This document shows, piece by piece, positions 15,502 through 24,194 of a stretch of DNA of 64,000 nt. Below the pieces are notes generated by a model, which saw only the letters and a program-made list of their open reading frames with translations, made no database searches and had not been told where the DNA came from. This DNA comes from QGON01 sp963691905. GTDB taxonomy: Bacteria > Pseudomonadota > Gammaproteobacteria > Chromatiales > Chromatiaceae. Positions within the stretch are counted from its first letter, which is position 1. Each line of letters begins with the position of its first letter. The stretch is from NCBI GenBank assembly GCA_963691905.1, contig OY829893.1, forward strand, positions 620,001 through 684,000, written 5' to 3'. The translations under genes and the position numbers were made by a program.

Positions 15502-15901
15502 TGTTAACTCCTTGTCTCTGCCTAGCGCGTGGATTGCACGAACTATCTTCAAGACATAGTTAATGAGTCAACGAGGGACAGTAGTTTGTTCTCCGGGGGT
15601 GTGTAAGGAATTTTGGAAAACCGGGAGGCTATCCAGCGCCCCCAGACATCTCCGTTTCGATCTCACCCTACTCTCTCTCCCCCGACGTAACGCCGCTCTG
15701 CTCAAGCGGCGCCTGTGTGGGAGGTTTGCGATGAGCTGAATAGCGCTCGCCTAATTAAATTATAGTCTGTGGGTCTTCTTTGTGTGAAAAAACCTAGCGT
15801 TTTAGTGGGAATTAACTTTTATCAAAGCAGCACAATAGAGGCTCTGGTACATTGCCCCCCGTTTGATGATCGGAAAGTTTTAATTCATAAGGAATCCGCA
15901 G
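15502..15901. other. 400-bp intergenic region between the LamG gene and the nor accessory operon
   Basis: It holds the divergent promoter space for both units. Visible items are a hairpin CGCCGCT/AGCGGCG at 15691-15711, AT-rich sequence at 15750-15770, and an FNR-like dyad at 15812-15825. No ORF with coding character was seen. Confidence 0.5.
15812..15825 (+). promoter_or_regulatory. Possible FNR/DNR-type box upstream of norE
   Basis: TTAAC-TTTT-ATCAA has one perfect half of the TTGAT-N4-ATCAA consensus and a second half with two mismatches. It is 76 bp upstream of the norE start. The context (NO-reductase accessory genes) favours an FNR/DNR-family site, but a single degenerate match can arise by chance. 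Confidence 0.3.
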
Positions 15902-16489
15902 ATGACAGCAGCAGTTGCAGTCGCAGAAAAACAGAATCGATACCCGCCCGGTGATCTGGTGATCTGGATCTTCATCCTTGCGGAGCTGTTGGTTTTCGCC
16001 GCTTTTTTTTCCGCCTATGCCTTTACGCGGATGAACAATGTTGAACTCTTCAATGAGTTTCAACAAAACCTGGACAGGCAGGCCGCGCTGATCAACACAT
16101 TTGCCCTGATCACCAGTTCCTACTTTGTGGTGCGTGCAGTTAGCGCAATCAGAGAAGGGAACAGTCAGCACTGTGTTCGCTGGCTGCTTGCCGCCCTGGT
16201 AATGGGCGTGGTGTTTCTGCTGGTAAAGGGGGGTGAGTATTCGCACCATCTCGGGGAGGGGATCAACCTCAGCACCAATACCTTCTACATGTTCTATATC
16301 TCCCTGACCTTTTTTCATTTTATGCATGTGATCATGGGTATGGTGATTTTGGCCGCCGTGGCGATCAAGGCGCAAAAAGGCGGCTACTCTGCCGAGGAAC
16401 ACACCGGCGTGGAGACCGGCGCCTCATATTGGCATATGGTGGATCTGCTCTGGTTGATCCTCTTTCCCCTGGTTTATGTGATGCGGTGA
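15902..16489 (+). CDS. norE: NorE-like haem-copper oxidase subunit III family protein
   Basis: 195 residues, about five transmembrane helices, with the subunit III signature spread over LVIWIFILAELLVFAAFF and FFHFMHVIMGMVILAAV. Cox3-like proteins encoded with norQ and norD are NorE, needed for full NO-reductase activity in denitrifiers. Good ribosome site (AAGGAATC). First gene of an operon norE-norF-norQ-x-(4Fe-4S)-norD. norC and norB are not in the window. Confidence 0.85.
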   Translation: MTAAVAVAEKQNRYPPGDLVIWIFILAELLVFAAFFSAYAFTRMNNVELFNEFQQNLDRQAALINTFALITSSYFVVRAVSAIREGNSQHCVRWLLAALVMGVVFLLVKGGEYSHHLGEGINLSTNTFYMFYISLTFFHFMHVIMGMVILAAVAIKAQKGGYSAEEHTGVETGASYWHMVDLLWLILFPLVYVMR

Positions 16490-16496
16490 TGGCACG

Positions 16497-16781
16497 ATGA
16501 GCAGACAAACAAAATTTGGTATCCGCCCCTGTACCTGGGTCTATCTTTTCCTCATGTTTTTCAGTTTCGTCACCTTCATGATTGGTCAGGCGGGTCTGAG
16601 CGGACTGGAAGTGGCGTTGGCGGTGTTGTTTCTTGCCATGATCAAAGGGCAGCTGGTGGGACACTACTTCATGGGATTGGGCGCGGTGCGTGGAATCTGG
16701 CACTGGCCCGTCTTTATCTGGCTGTTTATTCCAGGTATTTTGATCGGCACAGCTTTTTACCTCTCTTACTCAACAGGTTGA
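16497..16781 (+). CDS. norF: NorF-like / cytochrome c oxidase subunit IV family protein
   Basis: 94 residues with three predicted membrane helices. KGQLVGHYFMGL is typical of the prokaryotic Cox subunit IV / NorF family. It begins 7 bp after norE and ends 6 bp before norQ. In denitrifiers NorF acts with NorE in maturation or stability of NO reductase; the exact function is not settled. Confidence 0.8.
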   Translation: MSRQTKFGIRPCTWVYLFLMFFSFVTFMIGQAGLSGLEVALAVLFLAMIKGQLVGHYFMGLGAVRGIWHWPVFIWLFIPGILIGTAFYLSYSTG

Positions 16782-16787
16782 ACCACA

Positions 16788-17570
16788 TTGACTGAGCTGC
16801 CATTTTACAAACCCCAGGGCAACGAGATAGCGCTTTTTGAGCATGCCTACAAACATCAACTGCCGATGCTGATAAAAGGCCCGACAGGATGTGGAAAGAC
16901 CCGTTTCATCAACTATATGGCGGCTAAACTGGGGCGACCCGTCTACACAGTGGCCTGTCACGACGATCTCACGGCGGCAGACCTGGTCGGCCGTCACCTG
17001 ATCGGTGACAGTGGCACTTTCTGGAGTGACGGACCCTTGACCCGGGCGGTGCGTGAAGGGGCGATATGCTATCTGGACGAGGTGGTCGAGGCGCGCAAGG
17101 ACACCACGGTTGTGCTGCACCCGCTCACCGATGATCGGCGTATTCTGCCCATCGAGCGGACAGGTGAGACCTTGCATGCGCCGGCAGAGTTCATGTTGGT
17201 GGTCTCCTATAATCCCGGTTATCAGAATTTGTTGAAAGGCATGAAGCCGAGTACCCGGCAGCGCTTCCTGGCGGCCAGTTTTGATTTTCCGGAAGCCGAA
17301 CTGGAACAGGAAGTTTTGATCGGTGAAACCGGGGCCGACGAAGCATTGGCAAAGCGTCTGGTCACCCTGGCCCACGCACTACGGTCACTCAAGGACCACG
17401 ACCTTGAAGAGGCGGCTTCCACCCGCCTGCTGGTCTACACGGCGACCCTGATCCTGGGTGGATACGACCCGGTCGAGGCCTGTAGGGCCGCACTGGTCGA
17501 GCCCCTGACCGACGATGAAGAGACAGCCGCAGCACTGATGGAAGTTGTCGATATTACTTTCGGATTATAG
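16788..17570 (+). CDS. norQ: NorQ/CbbQ-family AAA+ ATPase
   Basis: 260 residues. Walker A GPTGCGKT is near residues 26-33, Walker B ICYLDEVVEAR near 95-105, and the C-terminal CbbQ domain ends with EVVDITFGL. TTG start. NorQ works with the vWA protein NorD as a remodelling chaperone that inserts non-haem iron into NorB. A CbbQ role (Rubisco activation) is possible for this family, but the neighbours norE, norF and norD support NorQ. Confidence 0.88.
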   Translation: MTELPFYKPQGNEIALFEHAYKHQLPMLIKGPTGCGKTRFINYMAAKLGRPVYTVACHDDLTAADLVGRHLIGDSGTFWSDGPLTRAVREGAICYLDEVVEARKDTTVVLHPLTDDRRILPIERTGETLHAPAEFMLVVSYNPGYQNLLKGMKPSTRQRFLAASFDFPEAELEQEVLIGETGADEALAKRLVTLAHALRSLKDHDLEEAASTRLLVYTATLILGGYDPVEACRAALVEPLTDDEETAAALMEVVDITFGL

Positions 17571-17581
17571 GAGCTGTCCAA

Positions 17582-17962
17582 ATGAGTGACGACAATCAGG
17601 GTAAGTCGCTGGCAATCATCAGTGAAGGACTCTATCTGCTCAATCTGCTTTTTCCCCTGCTGCCGCTGCTAGGGCTGGCCTGGCTTCACTACCGTCATCG
17701 CAACAGTGAATTCGATTTGGTGCGGAACCATCTGCCCCAGGCTTTTATCGGAGCCTGTATCAGCTGCAGCATCTTTATTGCTGCCAACCTGTTGGTCCTG
17801 GCGCTTGGCGGCTATGGTTCTATCGCCGCGCTGATCACCTTTGAGGTCTACTTCATCGCGGTCGTTCCCCTGTTTCTGATTCCCGGTTTGATGGCGTTGA
17901 TCAAGGCGATGTCCGGGCAGCAGTTCCGGTATCCGCTGATCGGCCGAAAGTATGCGCGTTGA
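17582..17962 (+). CDS. Small DUF4870-like membrane protein in the nor operon
   Basis: 126 residues, three hydrophobic segments (LYLLNLLFPLLPLLGLAWL, ACISCSIFIAANLLVLAL, VYFIAVVPLFLIPGLMALI). It resembles DUF4870/Tic20-like small membrane proteins. It sits between norQ and the Fe-S protein and overlaps the latter by 11 bp, so translation is probably coupled. Its function is unknown; a role in NO-reductase maturation is inferred only from position. Confidence 0.75.
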   Translation: MSDDNQGKSLAIISEGLYLLNLLFPLLPLLGLAWLHYRHRNSEFDLVRNHLPQAFIGACISCSIFIAANLLVLALGGYGSIAALITFEVYFIAVVPLFLIPGLMALIKAMSGQQFRYPLIGRKYAR

Positions 17963-18917
17963 GCGCCAGCGCCTGCGTTCCTGGTTTCAGGCGGGTTTCT
18001 TTATCCTGTTTGTGTTCGCGCCGCCCCTCGACCTGTTTCGCTTCGATCTAAATCTGAACCACTTCTTTTTTCTTGGCATGCACTGGACCCTTGGGCTGGA
18101 TGAGCTGATTGCCGGCGAGATCAGTGGTCTCGAAGCGGGTTTCAATATCCTGATCCGTGGCTTTGCTCCACTGCTGTTGATTGGTGGCGGGCTGATCTGG
18201 GTCGCCCTTCGCTATGGTCGTCTCTACTGTGGCTGGCTCTGCCCCCATTTCTCTGTGGTCGAGACCATCAATCGCCTGATGTTCCGTGCCAGCGGCAAAC
18301 AGTCACTCTGGGAGAAGAGTCCGCAGCCGGAACTGCAACCGGACGGGGCAATCATCAAACCCGAGAAAAGGTTCTGGCCGCTGACCTGGCTTGCGGCACT
18401 TGGCTTCGCCTTCCTCTGGGCGGTGGTATTGCTGACCTACCTGTTGCCGCCGTCGGAGATCTATCACAATCTATTGCATGGCTCTTTGACGCCCAATCAG
18501 GCGCGATTCATTGGTGTCGGTACCCTGTTGCTGTTTATCGAGTTCATGTTTGCGCGCCATCTATTTTGCCGTTTTGGTTGTGCCGTCGGGCTTTTTCAGA
18601 GTCTTGCCTGGATGGCCAATGACCGTGGCATGGTGGTGGGGTTTGACAGGAACCGCGCGCGACTCTGCGGTGACTGTAACAACGCTTGTGACAACATCTG
18701 TCCGATGCGCCTGAAACCGCGCACCATCAAACGGCGTATGTTTACCTGCACCGAGTGCGCTCAGTGCATCTCTGCCTGCGAACAGGTTCAGGCGCCACAG
18801 CGTCAGAAAACCCTGCTGCATTGGGTGGAGGATGAAGCGGCTATCCAGGTCGCGACAAGTCGCCCGGCAACTGCAGAAACAGGCGCGTCAGATAACGACC
18901 TTCAGGAAGCCTCATAA
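17952..18917 (+). CDS. Membrane 4Fe-4S protein of the NapH/NosR/CcoG-like type
   Basis: 321 residues. About five membrane helices surround CGWLCP (near residue 95) and CRFGCAVG (near 205), as in NapH/NosR/RdxA proteins. Two C-terminal 4Fe-4S sites follow: CGDCNNACDNICP and CTECAQCISACE. Such proteins move electrons between the quinol pool or cytosol and periplasmic or metal-centre assembly sites. Its place between norQ and norD suggests electron supply to NO-reductase assembly or activity. It ends with a TAA directly abutting the norD GTG. Confidence 0.85.
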   Translation: MRVERQRLRSWFQAGFFILFVFAPPLDLFRFDLNLNHFFFLGMHWTLGLDELIAGEISGLEAGFNILIRGFAPLLLIGGGLIWVALRYGRLYCGWLCPHFSVVETINRLMFRASGKQSLWEKSPQPELQPDGAIIKPEKRFWPLTWLAALGFAFLWAVVLLTYLLPPSEIYHNLLHGSLTPNQARFIGVGTLLLFIEFMFARHLFCRFGCAVGLFQSLAWMANDRGMVVGFDRNRARLCGDCNNACDNICPMRLKPRTIKRRMFTCTECAQCISACEQVQAPQRQKTLLHWVEDEAAIQVATSRPATAETGASDNDLQEAS

Positions 18918-20756
18918 GTGGAAGAGAAAGTCGGTGAACTCTGGCATCGTTTGATTACCCGAATGGCGCAGACACGTCATCCGGAAGCGGCAGTGAGACT
19001 GAATGAGATCCACACCACCGTCGGAATTCTCTTTCGCGCCCTTGGGGGCGATGGCGGCCTGCAGGTTGAGGCGGCCCACGCCAGTGAACATGGTGCGCGA
19101 CGTAGCCTGCTGCACCGCATTGCCGGTGACAGCAAGCGAGTGGAACTCGCCTGGCGGGATGAAAACTCCCTGCACCTGCCGGCGGTGATCGACTATTTTT
19201 CATCGACCAGTCTCAATCGTGATCTTTACATCTGGCTGGCGGCCCTGGCCGTGGGTGAGCATCAGAAAGAGGAGCCCTGGTTCAGTAAAAATCAGCGGCT
19301 GACGGTGGAAACCCTGGCTCGTTATCCTGGCTTGCGCGCACGCTATCTGAGCTTGGTTGAGGCGCATCTGGAACAGCGGATTCAGCCCGACAAGCGGCTC
19401 GTTGCCGAAACTTCGCAAGAGCTCGCGATCCGTCAGGCACTGATCGAACCCGGCAGTGTGGAGAGACTTCCCCAGGCCAAACGTCCTCCGCAGCCAGTCC
19501 CGCTCTGGTTACATCCCTTTCCCCCGATTGTTGCGGCCGAAATCGCCAATGACAATGAAGACCCCGGTGCTGCCGGACGGGGTGAGATCAAGGATTTGGA
19601 AGAGGAGGAGCGGCGACAGGGCGAGCGGGCTGAAAAGCTCAAAGGGAAGGATCGTGGGTTGATCACCATCCGCATGGAGACTATCTTCACCTGGGGCGAT
19701 TTTCTCAATCTGGACCGAAGCTCAGAAGAGAACGATGATCTGGAGAGTGCGGCAGATGCGGCAAAAGATATGGAAGTGATGAGCGTCAGTCGGGATGCCA
19801 AGGCGTCCACCAGCAAACTGCGTTTTGATCTTGATCTTCCTGCTGCCTCTGAAGACGATCTGGTATTGAACGAAGGGGTTCTGCTGCCTGAATGGGACTA
19901 CAAAAAAGGGCAGCTGTTACCCGATCTCTGTCGTGTGGTTCCCATGGTTGCGGTCAATGCTGAGCCGATGGCGCTGCCGGACAATTTGCGACGAACCGCG
20001 AGAAAACTGCGTGCCCAGTTTCAACAGCTTGCACCGGCGCGCATCTGGTTTCGAAATCAGCAGGAGGGTAGCGAGATCGACCTGGATGCCTACCTGCGTT
20101 TCTCCACCGATCGGGAGATTGGACAGGCATCCACCAGCGACGGGTTATACCGGAGTCTGCGAATCGGTTCCCGTGATCTCTCCTGTCTGCTGTTGGCGGA
20201 TCTTTCACTCTCCACAGATACCTGGGTGAATAACCATTCCCGTGTGATCGATGTCATCCGCGACAGTCTATTTCTCTTCGCTGAAAGCCTTGCCGCCACC
20301 GGAGACAGTTTTGCGATGTATGGATTCTCATCCCGCAAGCGAGATCCCATCCGTTTTCATCAGTTGAAGACCTTTGATGAAAACTACAGCGCCAAGGTGC
20401 GTGGTCGTATCAATGCCATCAAGCCGGGTTACTATACCCGGCTGGGTGCGGCGATTCGTCAGAGCACCAAGTTGCTCGAAACACAGTCGTCAGAGCGGCG
20501 GTTGTTATTGATTCTTACTGACGGAAAACCCAATGACCTGGATAAATATGAGGGTCGTTTTGGTGCTGAAGACACCCGTATGGCAGTCATTGAAGCGCGT
20601 AAGGCAGGCCTGCATCCCTTCTGTATTACCATCGACAAACAGGCGGGAGATTATCTTCCCCACCTCTTTGGCCAGGGAAGTTACGTGCTGATTCGCCAGC
20701 CTTCCGATCTGCCGAAAGAGTTACCACTGCTCTATGTTCGTTTGACCTCCAATTGA
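18918..20756 (+). CDS. norD: NorD, von Willebrand factor A-domain protein
   Basis: 612 residues. A C-terminal vWA domain carries the MIDAS motif DLSLS (LLADLSLSTDTWVNN) and LILTDGKPNDLDKYEGR. The long N-terminal region is charged, as in NorD/CbbO proteins. The GTG start follows the preceding TAA with no gap. NorD partners the NorQ ATPase to activate NO reductase. It is the last gene of the operon; a REP-like unit follows at 20796. Confidence 0.88.
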   Translation: MEEKVGELWHRLITRMAQTRHPEAAVRLNEIHTTVGILFRALGGDGGLQVEAAHASEHGARRSLLHRIAGDSKRVELAWRDENSLHLPAVIDYFSSTSLNRDLYIWLAALAVGEHQKEEPWFSKNQRLTVETLARYPGLRARYLSLVEAHLEQRIQPDKRLVAETSQELAIRQALIEPGSVERLPQAKRPPQPVPLWLHPFPPIVAAEIANDNEDPGAAGRGEIKDLEEEERRQGERAEKLKGKDRGLITIRMETIFTWGDFLNLDRSSEENDDLESAADAAKDMEVMSVSRDAKASTSKLRFDLDLPAASEDDLVLNEGVLLPEWDYKKGQLLPDLCRVVPMVAVNAEPMALPDNLRRTARKLRAQFQQLAPARIWFRNQQEGSEIDLDAYLRFSTDREIGQASTSDGLYRSLRIGSRDLSCLLLADLSLSTDTWVNNHSRVIDVIRDSLFLFAESLAATGDSFAMYGFSSRKRDPIRFHQLKTFDENYSAKVRGRINAIKPGYYTRLGAAIRQSTKLLETQSSERRLLLILTDGKPNDLDKYEGRFGAEDTRMAVIEARKAGLHPFCITIDKQAGDYLPHLFGQGSYVLIRQPSDLPKELPLLYVRLTSN

Positions 20757-20795
20757 CATATTCTGCATGAGTGATGGCTGGGTCATCCAGTTGAA

Positions 20796-20825
20796 GTAGG
20801 CCGGTTCAAGCGCAGCGGAACCGGC
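20796..20825 (+). repeat. 30-bp REP-like unit (copy 1)
   Basis: GTAGGCCGGTTCAAGC plus GCAGCGGAACCGGC: an imperfect palindrome with the CCGGTTC/GAACCGG stem. The same 30-bp layout recurs at 42468, 42523 (reverse), 53692 (reverse), 56080 (reverse) and 56124. Confidence 0.8.
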
Positions 20826-20895
20826 AGACCCTCTTGCGCCTGGTATTTTGGGATAGACTGACGGCTTCTCTATCTTGTTCATAAGGGAAAGTGTT

Positions 20896-22653
20896 ATGTC
20901 GGATCAACCGGACTTCAGAATGCTTCAGGCCATGACCGGCCATCTTCTGAGACACAGGAAAACCTCCTATATTGCGATCACTGCCGCTCAGATACTTATG
21001 TTGATCGGGCTTTGGTCAGCCTATTCGCATTTTATCCTGTTGCTCTGGTTCTTCTCCATGCAGGCAGTGGCGTTACCTCATTTCATCATTTCCCAAAGAT
21101 ACGCAGGCAAAGAGCTTACGTCGGGTCAGATAGGTTATATCAAGATTGTTTTCATTGTTTACTCCCTCATTAGCAGTACGTTATGGGGTTCGCTTACCTG
21201 GCTGCTGACCGGGACTTGGGATATCCATGCCTTCATCGTCCTCATGCCGATGCTGGGTATCTTTGCAGGCGCCATCAATCTGGCCGCAATCCTGCCTATC
21301 TACTTTTGTTTGGTGACTCCGATTCTTCTGCAGTCGCTGACCGTATTTCTGTTCACCGAAGCGGCGAATCCTCTGCTGGCCGGGTTATTTGCCATCTACT
21401 ATGCAGGAATGATCAAGTTTGCCGTCGAGCTGCACAAAATGCTGGTGCATACCTACAGCTTGCAGTTTGAACTCGAGTCGGCCAATGGAGAACTGGTTGT
21501 TCAGAAAAAGACTGCGGAAAAGGCGAACATCGACAAATCGAGATTTCTTGCTGCTGCCAGCCACGATCTGCGTCAGCCACTCTATGCGATGGAGCTGTTT
21601 CTTGGTGGGTTGTCCCAGGATAGGGGAAGGGATAACCGGGTCTATCTGCTCTCGCGTTTACGCAATGCACTGGACAGTATGCAGGAGATGTTCTCTTCCC
21701 TGCTCGATATGTCACGCTTTGATGCAGGTGTGATCAGCCCGATGAAGATAAACATATTTTCTAACCAGTTATTGCAGTCCCTTAAATATAAATTCGATGA
21801 CGAGTGCAACAGGAAAGGCATTCGGTTAATCGTTCGCCCGAGTAGCCATTGGATCTACAGTGATCCGATTCTAATCCAGAGGGTACTTGAAAACTATATT
21901 TCCAATGCCGTGAAATACACGGATTCTGGTGGAGTTCTGGTGGCTTGCAGGAGACATGGGGAAAGTTTTCGATTCGAGGTATGGGATACCGGAAAAGGGA
22001 TCAGGCAAGAGGAGATGAATTCGATTTTTGACGCTTTTCATCAATTGGACAATCCTGAGCGGGATAGAAGAAAAGGGGTTGGCCTGGGGCTGTCCATCGT
22101 CGATCAGATTGCCAGCCTGCTGGAAACACCGGTTTGTGTGCGTTCCCGTTACGGCAAAGGTTCCGTATTTTGTATTGATGTTCCGAAGGGAGAAGCCGAG
22201 CAGGTGCAGTCGGCAGAAGCGGATGACTATATGCCGGTTGATGATGATGTTTTTGTGGATCTTGTGGTTTGGGTGGTGGATGACGATGTTGATATTCTGG
22301 AGGGGCTTCAGCTTCAGCTGGAGACATGGGGCTGCATTACACGAACCTTCGAGTCACCTGAGCAGATTCAGGCGCTGCTGGCAGTGGAGTGTGAGACACC
22401 CGATCTGCTGATTAGCGATTTACGACTTCGCGATCACAGAAATGGTTTTGAGGTGATCGAGATAGTCCGTAGCCAAAATATGAAAGCGGTCTCCGCTATT
22501 CTTATAACTGGTGATACAGGCCAGGCGGAGTTGCAGGAGATCAGCAAGGCAGGAATTTCTCTGCTTCACAAACCGGTTACCGCAGAGAAGCTGCGACTGA
22601 CAATGGCCAAATTGTTGAAATCAGTCAAAGATATTTCTGCTGTCGGCGAGTAG
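20896..22653 (+). CDS. Hybrid sensor histidine kinase / response regulator
   Basis: 585 residues. The N-terminal about 190 residues form roughly six membrane helices with no large periplasmic loop. The phospho-acceptor H-box is SHDLRQPL (His223), then HATPase_c with VLENYISNAVKYTDSGG, WDTGKGI and GVGLGLSI. A C-terminal receiver domain has its acceptor Asp at 508 (LLISDLRLRD). The start is the ATG at 20896 with AAGGGA upstream. It is convergent with, and overlaps by 33 bp, the LuxR-type regulator, which may be its partner. The signal is unknown. Confidence 0.88.
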   Translation: MSDQPDFRMLQAMTGHLLRHRKTSYIAITAAQILMLIGLWSAYSHFILLLWFFSMQAVALPHFIISQRYAGKELTSGQIGYIKIVFIVYSLISSTLWGSLTWLLTGTWDIHAFIVLMPMLGIFAGAINLAAILPIYFCLVTPILLQSLTVFLFTEAANPLLAGLFAIYYAGMIKFAVELHKMLVHTYSLQFELESANGELVVQKKTAEKANIDKSRFLAAASHDLRQPLYAMELFLGGLSQDRGRDNRVYLLSRLRNALDSMQEMFSSLLDMSRFDAGVISPMKINIFSNQLLQSLKYKFDDECNRKGIRLIVRPSSHWIYSDPILIQRVLENYISNAVKYTDSGGVLVACRRHGESFRFEVWDTGKGIRQEEMNSIFDAFHQLDNPERDRRKGVGLGLSIVDQIASLLETPVCVRSRYGKGSVFCIDVPKGEAEQVQSAEADDYMPVDDDVFVDLVVWVVDDDVDILEGLQLQLETWGCITRTFESPEQIQALLAVECETPDLLISDLRLRDHRNGFEVIEIVRSQNMKAVSAILITGDTGQAELQEISKAGISLLHKPVTAEKLRLTMAKLLKSVKDISAVGE

Positions 22654-23220
22654 CTGTGTGCGGTTTTTGGCACCGACTTTTTCCAGTACTGTACTCACAT
22701 GCATTTTTACCGTACTTAGGCTGATGTACAGTTCATCGGCAATCTCCTGATTTGTTTTCCCTTTAATAAGCCGCTCATAAACATCCTGTTGCCGCCGTGT
22801 CAGTTTGGATGTCTTGGAAGGGGGGGCATTGACGTCCATCAGCGCTTCCTGTGGCACATAGGGTGTGCCGCTAAGAACCAGGTCGATGGCTCTCCTCATG
22901 GATTCAAAACTGTGGGTCTTGGGGATATAACCTGAAATGCCGCATGCCAATGCGGTTTGGATGATCTCTTGTTCACAATGCATGGAAACAATGATCAGGG
23001 GCGTGTCAGGATGCCGTTCGCGTACGGTTTCAAGACCTTGAAAGTCGACCATGCCCGGCATCTTGAGATCCATGAGAATCAGCCCGGCGTCCGGATGATC
23101 CCGAAGCAGGTCGAGCATCTCAGGCAAGCTGGATGCTTCATAACAGACGGCATCCGGTTCCAGCATGCTTCGCAAACCCTCCCGGAACAGGGAGTGATCA
23201 TCAGCCAGGATAATCTTCAT
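22621..23220 (-). CDS. NarL/FixJ-family response regulator
   Basis: 199 residues. The receiver domain has the acidic pair D7/D8, phospho-acceptor D51 (LILMDLKMPG) and conserved Lys in YIPKTH; a LuxR-type HTH follows (LTRRQQDVYERLIKGKTNQEIADELYISLSTVKMHVS in pieces, residues about 138-175). It lies tail-to-tail with the hybrid kinase and head-to-head with a PEP-CTERM gene. A kinase-regulator pair controlling the surface-protein genes to the right is plausible but inferred. Confidence 0.9.
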   Translation of the reverse strand: MKIILADDHSLFREGLRSMLEPDAVCYEASSLPEMLDLLRDHPDAGLILMDLKMPGMVDFQGLETVRERHPDTPLIIVSMHCEQEIIQTALACGISGYIPKTHSFESMRRAIDLVLSGTPYVPQEALMDVNAPPSKTSKLTRRQQDVYERLIKGKTNQEIADELYISLSTVKMHVSTVLEKVGAKNRTQLLADSRNIFD

Positions 23221-23479
23221 GTTTTTCGCTCAGTTAGGAACGTCCCCAAGTTGAACTTATAGCACATAAACCTTCCAAAGTACGTACTAAAGTCTGTATT
23301 GAATAGTACCTGCGACCAATACCTTTCATCTTATTCGCTTTGTAAAATTGTGTGTAATTCCTTATCAGCCATGTATAGCAATTTAAGTCTATACGGTGAA
23401 TAGGGATTAAAAAATTCAAGCGTTTCCTAAAAGGTCTTTTTCTTTGATGGGGCGCGAACAATAACAAAGGGGAAAAGAG
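23221..23479. promoter_or_regulatory. Divergent intergenic region, response regulator / PEP-CTERM gene
   Basis: 259 bp, AT-richer than its surroundings, with a GTACGTAC palindrome near 23280. It must hold both divergent promoters. I could not identify a convincing sigma-54 (-24/-12) element. The AAAGGGGAAAAG stretch ahead of 23480 is the ribosome site. Confidence 0.4.
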
Positions 23480-24100
23480 ATGAATAAAAAAATCGTCTTC
23501 ACACTGTCATTAGTCGCTCTGTTATTCACTACGTTCACGACGCAGGCATCGCTTATCCGCGATGATGCGAATGGCTGGACGACAGATTCAGATACCGGAC
23601 TTCAGTGGCTGCACCTGGATGAAACCGTAGGCCTCTCATGGGGTGAGGTGGAGAGCGACGTCGGTGGCTGGTGGGGTGATAGTTGGCGCTATGCGAGCAA
23701 CGATCAGATCACCGGGTTGTGGGATCACGCCGATGTGACTTACCACGTTTTGAACCAGTTGCACGGACTTAACGTGGATGGCATGGAATGGTTTTTCGAT
23801 AACGTCATGGGACTCACATCAAGTGGAGCCAGCCGCTATGTACGCGGTGTCTCCGCCGATCAGGTGGTCGGCGATCCCACAAAAAGATACACCCCCTACG
23901 TCTACCATGCCGTCATGAACGGCACCGCATCCTTCTACCTGACGGATAGCGGCAGACAGTTCAATTCAACAGATACTGCTTCTGATATGAGTCACTGGCT
24001 GGTGCGGCAGGCCAGTGTGCCTGAGCCCTCAACTTTGGCGCTTTTTCTCCTTGGGGGAGTGCTGTTTGCTGCTCGTGGCAGACGCAGTCGGCAAGGATAA
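23480..24100 (+). CDS. PEP-CTERM sorting domain protein
   Basis: 206 residues. A signal peptide (KIVFTLSLVALLFTTFTTQA) comes first, then a Trp-rich beta-type region resembling DUF1566-like modules (GWTTDSDTGLQWLHLDETVG). The C-terminal sorting tail is VPEPSTLALFLLGGVLF followed by RGRRSR. PEP-CTERM proteins are processed by exosortase and associated with exopolysaccharide. No exosortase gene is in the window. Confidence 0.88.
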   Translation: MNKKIVFTLSLVALLFTTFTTQASLIRDDANGWTTDSDTGLQWLHLDETVGLSWGEVESDVGGWWGDSWRYASNDQITGLWDHADVTYHVLNQLHGLNVDGMEWFFDNVMGLTSSGASRYVRGVSADQVVGDPTKRYTPYVYHAVMNGTASFYLTDSGRQFNSTDTASDMSHWLVRQASVPEPSTLALFLLGGVLFAARGRRSRQG

Positions 24101-24134
24101 GTCGTTTTCTGTTCGATAAGACAGAGATGAAAAG

Positions 24135-24158
24135 CCTGCATTTCTCCTGAAATGCAGG
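24135..24158 (+). terminator. Hairpin after the PEP-CTERM gene
   Basis: Perfect 10-bp stem CCTGCATTTC/GAAATGCAGG with a 4-nt loop, 35 bp after the stop. What follows is AT-rich (TTGAAATAATT), not a clean U-tract. It may be a weak terminator or an mRNA-stabilising hairpin before the next gene. Confidence 0.55.
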
Positions 24159-24194
24159 TTGAAATAATTAAGAACAAAAAAGAGAGATGTGCAG

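Noticed and set aside
15769..15954. 61-codon plus-strand open frame before norE
   Set aside because: Overlaps norE in another frame, no ribosome site and no recognisable sequence.
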